Source: Malus domestica
Taxonomy: Eukaryota; Streptophyta; Magnoliopsida; Rosales; Rosaceae
Assembly: GCF_042453785.1 (NCBI RefSeq)
Contig: NC_091662.1
Location: 1,617,001 to 1,681,000 of the forward strand
Reading direction: 5' to 3'
DNA length: 64,000 nt
Below are positions 10,912-23,801 of the stretch, in pieces. The stretch's first letter is position 1. Every line of letters begins with the position of its first letter. The notes under the pieces are model-generated. The model saw only the letters and a program-made list of their open reading frames with translations, made no database searches and was not told where the DNA came from. A program made the translations under genes and the position numbers.

Positions 10912-11918
10912 TTGTATGTATCAATATAATTTTTTCCCCTTTGCTCGTTTGATGTAAAACTGAGGCCAACAATGAAAATTGGGCCAATTGGTGACCTGGA
11001 ATTTCATAATTAATAAAAAACGTCACCTTGTTTTGGATATTGTCATTGTCTCTTCTTTCATATAAAGACATGTACAAGACACAAATTTGTGTACAAATTC
11101 ATTGTGAGGCAAATGAGTTGGCTAGTGGCTATATGGATTTGAGTTCTTTCCTTGTACGAAAGAGAAAATACTCTTCAGCAAAAATTCAATTTTAAATATT
11201 TACAATTCTCCTTTTCTACCATGATTTGCCAAGATTTTGTATTCCTAATGGGTTTGGGTTTCTTATTCATGTCGAGAAAGGGAGATTACATACATAAATT
11301 GGTACATGATTGTGTAAACTTAATTTAGAATTCAATAAAATCTCAGAGATCTTATCATCTTATTACTGCATGACTTATATTACTCTAGGATTAGTATAAA
11401 TACAGACACAAAGCGAAGAAAAATCACAATCTAAAAACCGATGAACCCTCTCTCTATCGCCGACCTCTCTCTCCAACTCTCAAATTATTTTTACAACAAA
11501 TTCAATATTTTTTGCCAATATAGGAAATATATTACACAGAAACAAATCCATATTTTGATTTGATGTCATTAATTGTCCTATAGGGCCTGAATCAAACACT
11601 TTCTATTTATAATTGATCATATCAGATATCACAAGCTCCACGTACCAAATTCTGCAAATCATAACCGTAGCCCTTCGAGGCCTTTCCTTTAAGTATTTCA
11701 AGATGAATCAGTCATAGTTAATTGAGCAGGTGCTACCTTATATGAATCGACGACCAAAATCACTTTACTTGTGCGTGTACGACTGATTGTAGCATTATTG
11801 TAATTAATTCATTACCATGCCGAATCAATTCACTCCCCATACCCGATAGTGTGTCCTTTCTCCTCCTCCTCCTCTCCCTCCCTTATTTTGTCAAAGAAGT
11901 GAGAAAGAAAGCACATCC
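10912..11918. other. Spacer between GT47 copies 2 and 3
   Basis: No gene, tandem repeat or clear transposon is seen. A pyrimidine-rich tract (TCCTCCTCCTCCTCTCCCTCCC) just before the copy 3 start is probably 5' UTR. Confidence 0.5.
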
Positions 11919-14764
11919 ATGGCAGAACTTGGCTCTTCTACTCACATCGTTACTGCACTGCTACCAAGTCTTTCAATTATCCTTTTATTTATCTTTTTCT
12001 TATCTCCATTAAACCAAACCAACCTTACCAATATTATTTTCTCGTCTCCTACTCCCATTTCCGGCATCAAAATTATCCATGACACCCCTCCACCCATTTC
12101 ATCACCTCCTTCTTTGCCATCCTCACCCATTTCACCACCTCCGTCTCCGCCACCATTGTTGCCATCATATTTGTTGCCAACCGATGAATCAAGGAGTATC
12201 AATACTTGGATAGTGAAGGAGGAACGCAAAAAAGTGCGCCGTGCAATAGTATTTCTTTTTTATTTTACTTTAGTTAAATATTTTTAAACATATGAACATG
12301 TGAAATGATTTTCTCGCTCTCGTCTCTTATTTCTAGCCACAAGACTAAATAAATCAATGATCAAGGACTGAAAACAAGCAGAATAGTGCAGCCGAATAAA
12401 AGAGGAGTGCGAAAAATATCCCTCATGAATATATACGCATATTTATTAATTTGTTTTTATCACTGATTCCAATTTTATCTTGTTTTTTGAATAGAAAATG
12501 AGTAATTTGGAGAGAATTGAAGCAGGTTTGGCCAGAGCAAGAGAGGCGATCTGGAGAGCAGTACATGAAAAGAATCAAGCGTCTAATTACAAAGAAGACG
12601 AAGAAGTGTTCATCCCAAAAGGATCAATTTACAGAAATGCACATTGTTTTCATCAGTTAAGTTCAAAACACAATTATCTCTCTATGGTTGATTTTCTATC
12701 AGTTATATTTTTATTTAATTGTCTTTATTGGGGTTTGACTGTATAAAGTCATAGGAAAAATTAATGTTTATGGGAACATAATCTGGATGTTTTAATGCTA
12801 ATTTGATTTACATAATAAAGTGCTAACATATCAAATGAAAATTCTAACACTTCACATGAAAAAACCGAATCACATGCTCCTCGTTAGAAACTGTGGACCA
12901 TTGACTGGAATCACGAAAAATAATTCCAACTATAGTAATGTTTCCATTAATTCGAAATAAAATGACTGATTTGTGCCAATTTTTCCCATATTCAACCATT
13001 CGGATATACCATTTATGTGTGTCCTCGTCACCACTGATTCAGCATTCAGTTGGTGCAGTAAAACTTTCTACTCGATGTTCATTAATCTGATTCAAATTAC
13101 TAAGCCTATTTTACGCATTGCTGTCGATTCATTTGCCTTGATTTCATACCATGCAGGTAGATTGATTTTACACTATAAAATGATTTCACCTTAATAATTG
13201 CATTACTTAGTTAACTAATCGATTTACCTATTAAGAAATTTACGCACATGAAACTTGTCAACAGACTTTGAATTGAAAATAGAACCTGAATAACAGTAAG
13301 ACATTAATACAGATACACTAAATGATGATTTATATGCAGATTATCAGTTCTATTGAAAGTTTGTTTCATAGTTTTGTTTATCTGTTCTTGGTGTGGTATG
13401 TATTTCTTACATCTGACGTGCTTAAATTTCGGTTAATAAGTACTTAGCACAAGTTCATTATTTACGCAAAAATTATAAAACTTTGTTATGGTAGGGATGA
13501 GTATGAGGCATGCTCTAAATTCTAACCAAGCACTATGATGATATGTACGATGGATTAGGAGTTACGCAGAGATGGAGAAAAGATTGAAGGTGTGGGTTTA
13601 CAGGGAAGGAGAGCATCCCTTGGTTCACACCGGGCCCTTCAACAACATTTATAGTGTTGAGGGGCTGTTTATCGACGAGATGGAGAGCAGGAAGAGCCGG
13701 TTCATGGCTCGCCATCCCGACGAGGCACACCTATTCCTCATCCCAATCAGTGTATCCAACATCGTCAATTTTCTGTACAGGCCTCTTGTCACATATAACC
13801 GTGATCAACTTCAAAGGGTTGTTATGGACTATATTGGCGTTGTAGCTGAAAAATACCCTTATTGGAATAGAAGCCACGGTGCTGATCATTTCTTGGTTTC
13901 TTGTCATGATTGGGTATGCCTCCTTTACTCTTCTCGATCCTTCATTAGTGTAAAAAAAAAAAAAACAATTTGTAACTTATACAAAAGATATATATGATGA
14001 GTATGACCATAAGTAAATATGTTATAAATAGTTTATTTGGTCACCATACGTCATCGTCTATACGAAAAAAAACTAATTATGTTGTTAGTCTTAAATTTCA
14101 GGCACCAGACATTTCACAAGCTAATCCCAAGTTCTACCAGAACTTCATTAGGGTTTTATGCAATGCCAATACATCAGAAGGGTTTAAGTCCCAAAGAGAC
14201 GCCTCCATTCCAGAAATCAACATACCATATGGAGAACTTGGTCCGACCCCGCAAAATACAAGCCTCGACAAGGGTTCAATCCTTGCCTTCTTCGCCGGAG
14301 GATCTCACGGTCTCATAAGAAAGATCTTGCTGGAGCATTGGAAGGACAAAGACAATGAGGTGCAAGTGCATGAGTACCTAGAAAATAAGGAAGACTACTT
14401 CAAGTTGATGGGTAAAGCCAAGTTTTGCTTGTGCCCTAGTGGGTACGAAGTGGCAAGTCCAAGAGTAGTCACAGCAATTTCTATGGGGTGCGTCCCCGTC
14501 CTCATTTCTGACAACTATTCATTGCCCTTTAGCGACGTTCTTGACTGGAGCAAATTCTCGGTGTACATTCCGTCGAAAAAAATACCCGAAATCAAGACGA
14601 TCTTGAAAGAGATTTCGCACTCGAGGTATTTGGAACTGCAAAAGAGTGTGACGGAGGTGCACCGGCATTTTACGGTCCATCGTCCTGCTCAGCCTTACGA
14701 TATGCTTAACATGGTGCTCCACTCTGTGTGGCTAAGAAGACTCGATGTTTCACTGCTTTCTTGA
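11919..14764 (+). CDS. GT47 exostosin-family glycosyltransferase, copy 3 (more diverged)
   Basis: Predicted Golgi glycosyltransferase of 497 or 502 aa. Exons: 11919-12233 or 12248, 12495-12655, 13559-13913, 14102-14764. The first donor is uncertain: AAA|GTGCGC at 12234 and ATA|GTATTT at 12249 both keep phase 0. The N-terminus has a signal anchor (about residues 12-31) and then a Pro/Ser-rich stem (SPPSLPSSPISPPPSPPP) not seen in copies 1 and 2. The exostosin domain has NIYSVEGLFIDEM, CHDW/APD over the last junction, [31 protein letters not shown] and [20 protein letters not shown]. Exon 4 is again 663 bp, while exons 2 and 3 differ slightly (161 and 355 bp). It is the older branch of the array, and the 900-bp second intron is the longest of the three genes. 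Confidence 0.88.
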
Positions 14765-15519
14765 TATGCATATATTTGAAATTTTTGTTTGACTTTTTTG
14801 TTTGTATTGTGTTATAAAACTTCACAACGAGTCATATATATATATATATATATATATATCGACTTTCGTGTAACATAAATGTCAATATTATAATATTTGA
14901 ATTCTTTTGCGAAAGAAAACGCATGATAACATGTTGATTTAGATGATTTCGTAGTAGATAGTCTCTTCAATACATATTACATACTACTATAACAGGATCA
15001 AAAGCAACGCCACCACAAAACTGCTATGACACTAACACAAACCCATTTTTATAATTATGCTAATGTAAAACTTACGAGGGTTTGCTGACCTAAACTCCTT
15101 TGTATCTAAGTTCGCATTTCTCTCGTCACCACTACGGTTTAGTGATGTCCCTAATCAGTCATAAGTTAGAAGTTTTAATTTCGAATTTTATGAGTGACAA
15201 TTTTACAATCAATTTATTTATCCACTTTCTTAGTGTAAATATGTCGTTTTACCAAAAAGTTCGCAGCCCTTTCGTGATTTAAATTAAATTAAGCTTAGAC
15301 TAAACTATTGCTAGGGAACAGGATGATGATTACCAAATCATACCCGACCCATTTGAACCCCTAAAGTCCCCGACCCACCCAACCAGTCCACGCTCACCGT
15401 CTTCCTTCCTCGTTTCACTTTCTCAAGGGCAGGCAAAGTGGGCAGCAGCAACCAACAAGTTAAACCAAAAGGACTGATATTCCAACGCAGCGGTGGAAAA
15501 AAAAGAAGCATCGGCAACG
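14765..15519. other. Spacer and NAA35 promoter region
   Basis: It contains the copy 3 3' UTR, a (TA)n microsatellite at about 14836-14860 and the upstream region and 5' UTR of NAA35. No ORF is supported. Confidence 0.5.
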
Positions 15520-18500
15520 ATGGCGGGGACGACTAGTGCAGAGGACGCTACCGTGAACCTCTCCTTACCCGACCGCGGCACCCCCATTCCTTCCGGCGAT
15601 CAAACCGTCTGGGCCGACGTCTCGCCCCTCCTCGACGCCGCCTGTAAAGGTCTGTGCTTTTCCCCTTGTTTGCTTACTCTAAACTTAAATCTCAGCTTCT
15701 CAGCTGCTCTGTTTGGTTCCCGAGAAAATGAAGGATAATAGAAAAGTAAAGGGATGAAAATCTGAAAAAGCTTATTGTGTTTTCATATAATATAAAGTGT
15801 TGGACTTTCGAATTAGAAGTAAAAGAATTTACATAAAGGATAAGACTTGTAGTGATCAGAGTAGTTTAATCAATATTTGCAATTTAATGTAACTGGTTAT
15901 ATGCAAAACTATGTATGTGTGTATATGTATATATGCATATGTGTGTGTGTGTGTGTGTGTGTATCTGTGTTGCGAGTGTGCGTGGTTAATCGAGAGCAGC
16001 GGTATAGTTTCCATTAGTTCAATACGATCCTAAGCTTTTGTGGTTTTTCTTGAAAACATTGACTTCGTATGAAGGATAATGTTGAATTGTGTTGGTGTTT
16101 TCGCACGGTTAAGTGTTGCGAGGGTGCTTGGATGGCAAAGCTTGTGTTGTGGAAACGTTTTATAATGTTAATGTGGTTGGGATTTTGAACTTGATTGACG
16201 TTCTACCAGTTTCTTGGCTTGTTATGCTTCATTTGTTTTGCTTTTTTGATGGATTTTGGTCACAGATCTTCAAGATGGTATGCTCATTAACGGAGATAAT
16301 TTCAATCTTTTTGCTGCCATGTCTGCTTTGGAGGTAACACATTATCGGCAGTGTTTTTCTTATTTTTTATTTGTACATGCAGCATTGTTGTATTGTAGAC
16401 TGAATAATTAACGCAGAATTCGGTTATGATCTTTGAATAAGTTGCTGGGAGACAAATTTAATTGGAAAATGTGTTTTTTGCTTTGTATCACGTGGTGGAT
16501 CGCCATCAAGGGCATTAAGAATTAAAGAGTTGCACAATCCTTCTATAACCTATGCTGTAATGGTTTTGCATTCTCTTAATGCTGATGTTGATTTTCAAGT
16601 GTTTGCTTAGTCTAATTTAACACTTTCTGTTTGTGTTCCTTATTAGATAATGGACCCGAAGATGGATTCTGGTATGGTCTGTAAATATTACTCTGTTGAT
16701 GAAGCAATTGATGATGGTGCTGCTCCTGTTCCTATTAGCTTTGATAAAACTGTTGACGTTCAACGTACTATTGATATCATGGATCATCTTCTAGCCTGTG
16801 AGGTATCTGCCACATAACTTTCTTTAACTGCTCTTTAGGCTTGAAAAGCAATTTTTATATATTGTTAACTTGCAGTAATGCTATTATATGCTCCTTCACT
16901 GCTACATAACTTCCTAATTTCGTAAACCAAATTTCTTGCTTTTCATGAGTGCTGTTTATTGTAAAAGATTAGGATTGCTATGAAATTTACATAGACATCA
17001 GTGCTACTTAGGATCTTAATTTTTCTTTTTCCTTGTTATTTTTTGAAATCTATTCATGATATATGTTTTAAAACACTAAACTTCCCGCTGGAAGTAATCT
17101 GTGCTATCATTTGTTTCTCTGTATTACAGTCTTTCCTTTCCTTATGTTTCTATATGTAAATCTTCAAATGGCAGGCAACATGGCACAAGGGTCATTCATT
17201 GGCACAAACTGTCTTCTCGTGCATCTATCTTCTCAGGCTTGATAGGACATCCTCACATGCCTTACTGCATTCTTATTGCAGAGTCATACGAGCAACCTGC
17301 AAGGCTGTCATTTCAGTTGTCTCAGATGCACGCACTCATGAAGTAAAGTATTTCAACAGCTCTTTTGGCCTATGCTGTTTCAGTATTTCCATTAAGTTGT
17401 AGTAATTTATCTTGTGCATATGCTGCTTTAGTCTTTTTGATCAACACCTAACTGCTTCCATTAGTGCGTTGTAAATGATTGTTATCCTCAGAGTGAATTC
17501 TAGTTTCATATTCTGGGGACATTACAGTGCATTTTGTTTTTCAAGCCTAGTCTCTGAATAGTGGCTTGCACTGGAGAAATACTTTTATTTGTATTAGTTA
17601 TCAAACTTGTCTCATTGCAGGAAGAAGACCTTTTTACAATGACATATGGTCTTCCTTTGAATGGGGATGGAGATGAAAAGTGCTTGTCAATGCTACATGC
17701 TGTTGAAGAAACAATTTCCCGCCAATTACGTGCCTGTAAAGCACCATCATCGAAAACCCGAGTGTTAGAAGGCAGATATACATTCACTTTCGCAGTAATA
17801 TTACTTTATCTTGAATTATAGCTTGGAACAAAGCACCACCATCATCATATACTTGCTTTTTGTTGCAGACTTGGTGTCACAACAAAATAATCCTGAATTG
17901 GAGGAAGGCTACTGCAAAGCTTTGTTATGCCGCTTACGCTTTCGTAAGGTCTTACCCTGTGTTCATTTATCTTGTATTCATCTGCTTCATCTGGGAACAC
18001 GTCTATTCATTTGAATATTTATGCCCCCATGTTGTATAAAAAGAGCTCTCTTCTTCTTTCAGCATTTTTACCATGTCCTTACATCTATGAAGCGGCCTCA
18101 AGGAAGAGGATTGGAGTTGGCAAGAAAACATATAGCCTCCTGCATATCTGAATTAGAAGACATTCTTAGCTCTTCAGAGTTCCTTAGATCTAGTACTTTT
18201 GGAAGTCAACAAGGCAACTTAGAAGATAAAACTACGGCTTCTGGCTGTGAACCAATTGGCTTTGATGCTAGTTTAAACTGTAGATTATCTGCACCTACAC
18301 CACCACGTGCAATAAAAATTCTGAGTTGGAAAAAGGTGAGCATGAGATAATTGCTGCCGATAATTGTAGTAGTTTACTTCCACTATTGTAACATTTTTGC
18401 TTTGGTTTTGTTGTGCCAGACTGTTGAATATTTTATTAAACTTCTTCGTGATCTCGATGTTATATGTTCCTACCAATTAGACCCGTCATTAGAAAGTGTT

Positions 18501-21086
18501 TTGCACTTTTTGGTTGGGTTTCAAAAATCGCAGCCTGATTTAGTAGCAAGGGCTCATCTTCAGGTATGTGCCATTTGTTTCTACTTTATTCTAGGTACTA
18601 GTTGCTGAATATTGTCAGCATATTTGTGAATTATTGACCTGAAACTTTTGAACAGCGTCTGCTGGTTCAAGACGGGAAACTCTATGGTCGGGATCCTGTC
18701 TTTGTTGTTATTATCCAAGCTGCAGCATTGCCAGATAATACAAGGAACCATGATATTCAGAAACAGGAATCTATTATTCAACTGGGACAGGTGAAGTGAT
18801 ATCGTTCTCTGGACTGATTACATTTTGTCTTTCCATTTTTGTATTTTTGGGGATATGATAGTTTTCAAATCTGTATCTTCTTATATTATGGAACTATTCA
18901 TTAATTTTCTAATATGATGTTTTATCAATAAAAGCACTTGATTATGCATGCACAAGAAGAGAAAATGGTTAATAAAACTTTTTTTCTTGTTGTAATCGTG
19001 CATGCAACAGAAGGGGAAGGCTGGTTTTAGTTTTATGTTTATAGATCCTTGCACTGTGTGCTGATTCTAATACGTGCGTTATCTTGGGTACTGCAGTTAG
19101 TAATCAGTTTGCTAAAAGTTTTATGCACAAATGGTGCATGGCAACGGCGTAAGCTTGGAAAGATTTTACAAGATTGGCGTGTTGTTTATATGCAGGTATG
19201 CCACATTATCTTCGAATCAAGATGTTTATTAGTTTTTCTTTGTTTTCAAATTCATTGAGTTCCTCAGGCCTCAAAAGGTAATGTGTTTCTGAAGTGATTG
19301 TCCTATGAAGCACATGTATCTTGCGTCTATTGTTATCTAATGTTTCTGTTTACCAAAACCGTCCATTTTAAATGTTGTTTGGATAATTTATTTATGCTTT
19401 TTAAATGTTGATTTGTAGTTAGAGATGGCCTTTAGAAAGGAGTTTGGAGACAATGCAAACATTTCAAATGATGAGGTATGCTGCTCTCTGGGAATATTAC
19501 TCTATTAATCATCAAATGCACTTGGAGGCCCTTAGTTTCTATATAAGAGGCTGATGACATCATCATGTTTTGTCCAATCACTTGACACAAGACCATGTTT
19601 GTGTTGATTAAATCGTCTCTACAATGCCGTCATATTTCGTTTGATAATCAGTAAGCATAGTGAAACCTAAATGCAAAAACCAGTATAATTTTGCTTATCC
19701 AGTTTGGCTTTTTGAATTTCCACAGAATATCAGCGTGAAACTCTTCCAACACATCCTTCTTTGGGTGGAAAAGCAAACATACTGGATAGCTTCTCGATTT
19801 CTCATTTTAGGTTTTGAATTGGAGCTCTATTCGCTCAGTGAATATTGCATGGTATATTGGTATATCTATGTTGTCCTGCTCAAGCTTGCACAGAAAACAA
19901 ATCTTAAGACGGTGGTGTGCAATGGCAGTGGTAAATATTCTTATATCCTGTAAACTTAATCAATCTGTCTGAATTCTCTTGTACATTTGTATGTGATATG
20001 GCTCTCCAAAGATAATTTACTTCACTTATGCACCATCTGATGCATCCTGTGTTTTTGTTGTTCAGGTAAATGCAAAGGAAAAAAGAAAAGGGATTCTGTT
20101 AAAGATGTGGCACAAGATTATTGGATTCCACCTGCAGTCTTGTTTCTTCAGTGCCAAATATGTCTCGCCGAAGGACTTACAATGGTAATTGTGCTTTAGT
20201 TTCTGCATTATGAGTTGAAGAATGACCACTTCCAGGAAGTACCGTTTAAGATGGCTGTCTAGAGAATAAGGTCTTTATGGGCCTCTGACGGTACTAAGAA
20301 ATTTGTTTAAATCATCAACCGGGCCATTTTATATTGTTAATCTAAGGAAAGGTCCTGTCCGTGTTCATAGCATAAATTTTTGCTTCAACTATTTCACCTC
20401 AAAACCTCAGTTTAATGAATTCAATGTTTCCAGATGCTTGCTGCTTTGAAGAACGATCACATGCTTGTACAAAGTCGAAGCCCTTTTAATACTGTGCATG
20501 AGGTATACTTGAACAATCCAGTTTCCAAAAAAAAATACTTGCACGAAGCGCATATTGGGAGCTACCTTAGAAGTCACTGTTTATTTTTTACGAATTTATA
20601 GTTTGCACAAGTTTCTGACCAATTAGGTTTCGGATGACATGTGTCCTTTGTGTTCTCACTTCTGCAGAGGTTTATTCAGCACTTTGAGCTCCTACAGAAA
20701 GCTTGCATTCCTGACCATGTCTCATTCCCCCTGTTCGTGGAATCTACAACCCAAGCTCATTTATCCGTGAGTAAACTTTCTGTCAACACTGGTCGGAATT
20801 TCCTTGATATTCCGGTAGGCTTACTGTTACCTATTCCTTTTTGCAGAACCTTTTTATGCACGATTACTTTAAGGATGCTCAGAAGATCGCAAAGAATGTC
20901 AAGAGTAGTTTTTCGAACGACCCGGAAAAATTGGCTGAACTACGAAGGCTAGAGCAAGTAGCTGAGCACAACAGCATTGCCTTAAACGTGATTAGCCGAG
21001 CTGGAGCCAGTGACCCCTCACTCAAGGTTTCTTTCGAGTTCAACCACCATCCGTGCTTTGCAACGGCTGTTGTCCGGAGGTCGTGA
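15520..21086 (+). CDS. NAA35: N-alpha-acetyltransferase 35, NatC auxiliary subunit (MAK10 homologue)
   Basis: NatC acetylates protein N-termini co-translationally, typically Met followed by a hydrophobic residue; NAA35 is the ribosome-linked auxiliary subunit partnering NAA30 and NAA38. Sixteen exons: 15520-15649, 16266-16333, 16647-16802, 17175-17342, 17621-17771, 17869-17948, 18063-18335, 18420-18563, 18656-18790, 19097-19195, 19419-19475, 19726-19930, 20066-20184, 20434-20502, 20668-20766, 20847-21086. They sum to 730 aa, close to the usual 725 or so. Family marks include [20 protein letters not shown] followed by PKMDSGM, then [26 protein letters not shown] and [19 protein letters not shown]. 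The ATG at 15520 was preferred because the open frame upstream has only a GTG. Fifteen phase-consistent junctions support the model; intron 5 needs a GC donor (GAAG|GCAGAT). Intron 1 carries a (GT)n tract near 15940. Confidence 0.93.
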
Positions 21087-21388
21087 ATGTGACATTTAAC
21101 CATCTCTACCAATTTTGAAGCACTCGCTCGATCCAGCGGCGGAGTCTTGTAGCAGAGCACTTGTAACATCAATTTTTCCAGCGTTATTTTCAACTATTCA
21201 TTTCATTAATTTTGTACTCAATGAATACACCATAAAACCATATTTATGTGAGCTCTTGTCCTCCCTCTTTCTGACCCCCATCGGGCGATTTGGGAGCGGC
21301 CGCATTGGGCGGTTCGGGAGCGGTAGAGGGCAACAATAACGGTATCTCAAATCAATAACACACTATAATGTGTTTATCGTATGACAGT
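21087..21388. other. NAA35 3' flank
   Basis: 3' UTR and spacer. It includes a short GC-rich imperfect repeat (GGGCGATTTGGGAGCGG then GGGCGGTTCGGGAGCGG) at about 21283-21323. No coding potential is supported. Confidence 0.5.
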
Positions 21389-21396
21389 GTGTTATG

Positions 21397-22422
21397 TCAG
21401 AGGCAGATGCATTGAGGGGCAGGGGGGTCAGCTGACCCCCTGAACATCAGTGAATGTTCGGGGATAACTTGAGTGTTGACCCTCCGCATTCATGGATAAC
21501 TTGGGTGGTGCCTTTTTAAAGTTTGGAGTTGACTTCATACATGCCTTTCAATTGTAAGAGTGGCTCTTCTTATTTTTATTTATTTTTTAATAAATATTAC
21601 TTTGTCAAAACGACATAGTTTGAGACCCTTAGTTTAATAAAAAAAATAAACACCAAGAACCAAAAAATAAATGCATGGATGATGGATATGTTACTCGAGG
21701 GAGATCACGGCGTAGAGCTCAAAGAATCACAAACTTCCATCATTAGCATGTGAAGCTCTTTATTGCTATCGTTGATAAGCAACTTATGAAATTAAACAAT
21801 CGCTTGATGAGGTAAATACAGAGTTGCTTTTTTGTTTAGCAAGTTTGAGCTTAGATGATTCATTCTCGGCTTTTGATGAACAAAAGCTAATTTGTTTTGC
21901 TCATTTTATCCAAATGAATTTACTACTTGTCAACTCTTGGCACTTGAAGATCAACTTGGGCATTATATTCTTAATATGCGTTCAAGTAGTGAATTTTCTC
22001 AATTGAAAGGAATTGGTAGCCTTGCAAAAAAAAATGGTGAAGTATATAATCACGTGTATTTGCTAATTACATTGGCTTTGGTTCTACTAGTTACTACTGC
22101 TTTAGTAGAGAGAGTTTTTTCCGCTATGAATATTGTGAAGATTCAATTGCGCAACCGAATGGGAGATCAATGGTTGAGTGATCGCATGATGATTTATATT
22201 GATAGCAATGTTTTTTCTTCCATTAACAATGAAGCTACAATGCAACATTTTCAAAAAATGAAAACACGTCGGGAACTATTGTAACTTGTATTATTATTTG
22301 TTCTATAGGTTATGAATGATGGAACTATGGTTTAATTCTTAAGGTTATTATATGTCTAAAAAATGTTTGTAAATTTTTACATGTGAACCCCCTGCGGAAA
22401 TATTGTTCCTGGATCCGCCATT
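21397..22422 (+). mobile_element. hAT-family DNA transposon remnant with 8-bp direct repeats
   Basis: About 1.03 kb flanked by the direct repeat GTGTTATG at 21389-21396 and 22423-22430. The ends are weak inverted repeats: CAGAGGCAGATGCA on the left and, reversed, CAATGGCGGATCCA on the right. If the ends are taken as CA...TG, the duplication is 7 of 8 instead of perfect. The interior keeps only the last part of a hAT transposase. Most of the transposase, including the catalytic core, is gone, so it can move only in trans, if at all. Confidence 0.82.
21892..22284 (+). pseudogene. hAT transposase C-terminal (dimerisation) fragment
   Basis: The 130-aa frame contains ALVERVFSAMNIVKIQLRNR, the signature of the hAT C-terminal dimerisation domain in plant zinc-finger/TTF-type hAT transposases, followed by LSDRMMIYID. 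The N-terminal zinc finger and catalytic Asp regions are absent, so this is a truncated remnant inside the 21397-22422 element. Confidence 0.85.
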
Positions 22423-23249
22423 GTGTTATGCAAGTCCTTTATGATAGGTTTTTTTATTGAAATATCTCGCTTTATTGTGATAAAGCAAAAGAATGAAAAG
22501 AGACTAATGGCCAACTTTGAATTTGAATCTTGATGGATCCATCTGGGATAAAGGACGCCCACCAAAACTTAATCAAAATCGATCTAAAAACACTTTAACG
22601 GCTTCGCCCATTACGAAAAAATCTTGGGTCCGACAGGTGGACCATCATTTGTCGGGCCACACACACATTGTCAGAGATCTTTTTACGGTGAGAGCGGGAT
22701 CGGTAAAGAGTGTGTGGGATATCACCAATACAAGAAGGTTTCACCTTTGTTGACGTGATCTTCCTGTCGAACTCAAAAATTTCTCGTAACTACTCAGATT
22801 GATTCTAGTTTAGAAGTTTCAATTTTCAAATGTGGAATTCTTGTTTGGTAGTCTATGCTTGGACCTCTCAATTGGCATTTTTCATTTGGTTTCTCATCTC
22901 GTATAGGTTGAATTGTACGGATCGGGTCTCTTGGACCTCTGGATTTGCGCAGTCAGCAGCCGTCGAAGAAGAAGCGACAAAATTTGGAGTAGATGGATGG
23001 TACACGCAATCTATATAATACAATAAAATCTTCTACCAAAAGTGCTATCCAGCACCAGCCGTTGACATCTTTTTAGTTGTTTTTGTTACGCATATTGGAT
23101 GAAGCCCCATTGTTCTTTGAAAATACGATATTCTAGATACAGAGAGCAGCGGGACTCCAATTTAAATACAAATAAGATATCTATTATTTTGGTAAATTGA
23201 CTTAACTTATATATGCGAAAAAGTTTATATTTAACGAAACCGAGGTCTC

Positions 23250-23460
23250 TCCTAATAGATTGAGATTCATTCGAGATCTCTGTGTTCGAAATCTACGGAC
23301 TGAGAGATTCAAATCACTCAATTACAATCTTACGGCTCTTTATTAGCTTTTCTCACTGACCCACTTCATAAATCTAAAAATTTAAACGGTTCGAATTTCT
23401 TTATCTCTCTTAAACAGTTTGGATCTCTCGGTCTACGAACTTCAGACAAATTCCTAGGGG
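23250..23460. repeat. Inverted-repeat element, copy 1
   Basis: It contains GATCTCTGTGTTCGAAATCT and ACGGACTGAGAG on the left, and GGATCTCTCGGTCTACGAAC with CAGACAAATTCC on the right, forming imperfect inverted ends. A second member lies at 24740-24915. It is probably a non-autonomous DNA transposon family. Confidence 0.5.
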
Positions 23461-23801
23461 ATCTCATTCCCCTCCTAACCTAGCTGGAATCATCAGTGTT
23501 TGAATCTATGCATGCACCCTGGCAAACAAAAACTATGAATTTTCCAGAACGTGGTTTCAAAACTTATTTAAAAATAAGAAAGAAAATGGTATTGTTTTTC
23601 TTATTGTTTATTTGGAGGCTGCGATCGTCTTTTTGGTAAGTAGCTTATGAAATTAGGATCTGTGCTGGCAAATGGCAATGCATTCAAAATGTAAAGTATA
23701 AACCCCTGACAATTTGGACAACATAAATCAACACGAAAATGAATTGTGTAGTTCTTTTGGGAAATTGAGGATGTGTTATGGCTTGGTCTCACTTCTTGTT
23801 T

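Noticed and set aside
22517-23018. Two small frames after the hAT element
   Set aside because: No domain, no splice partners and no homologue recalled; typical random frames in AT-rich DNA.
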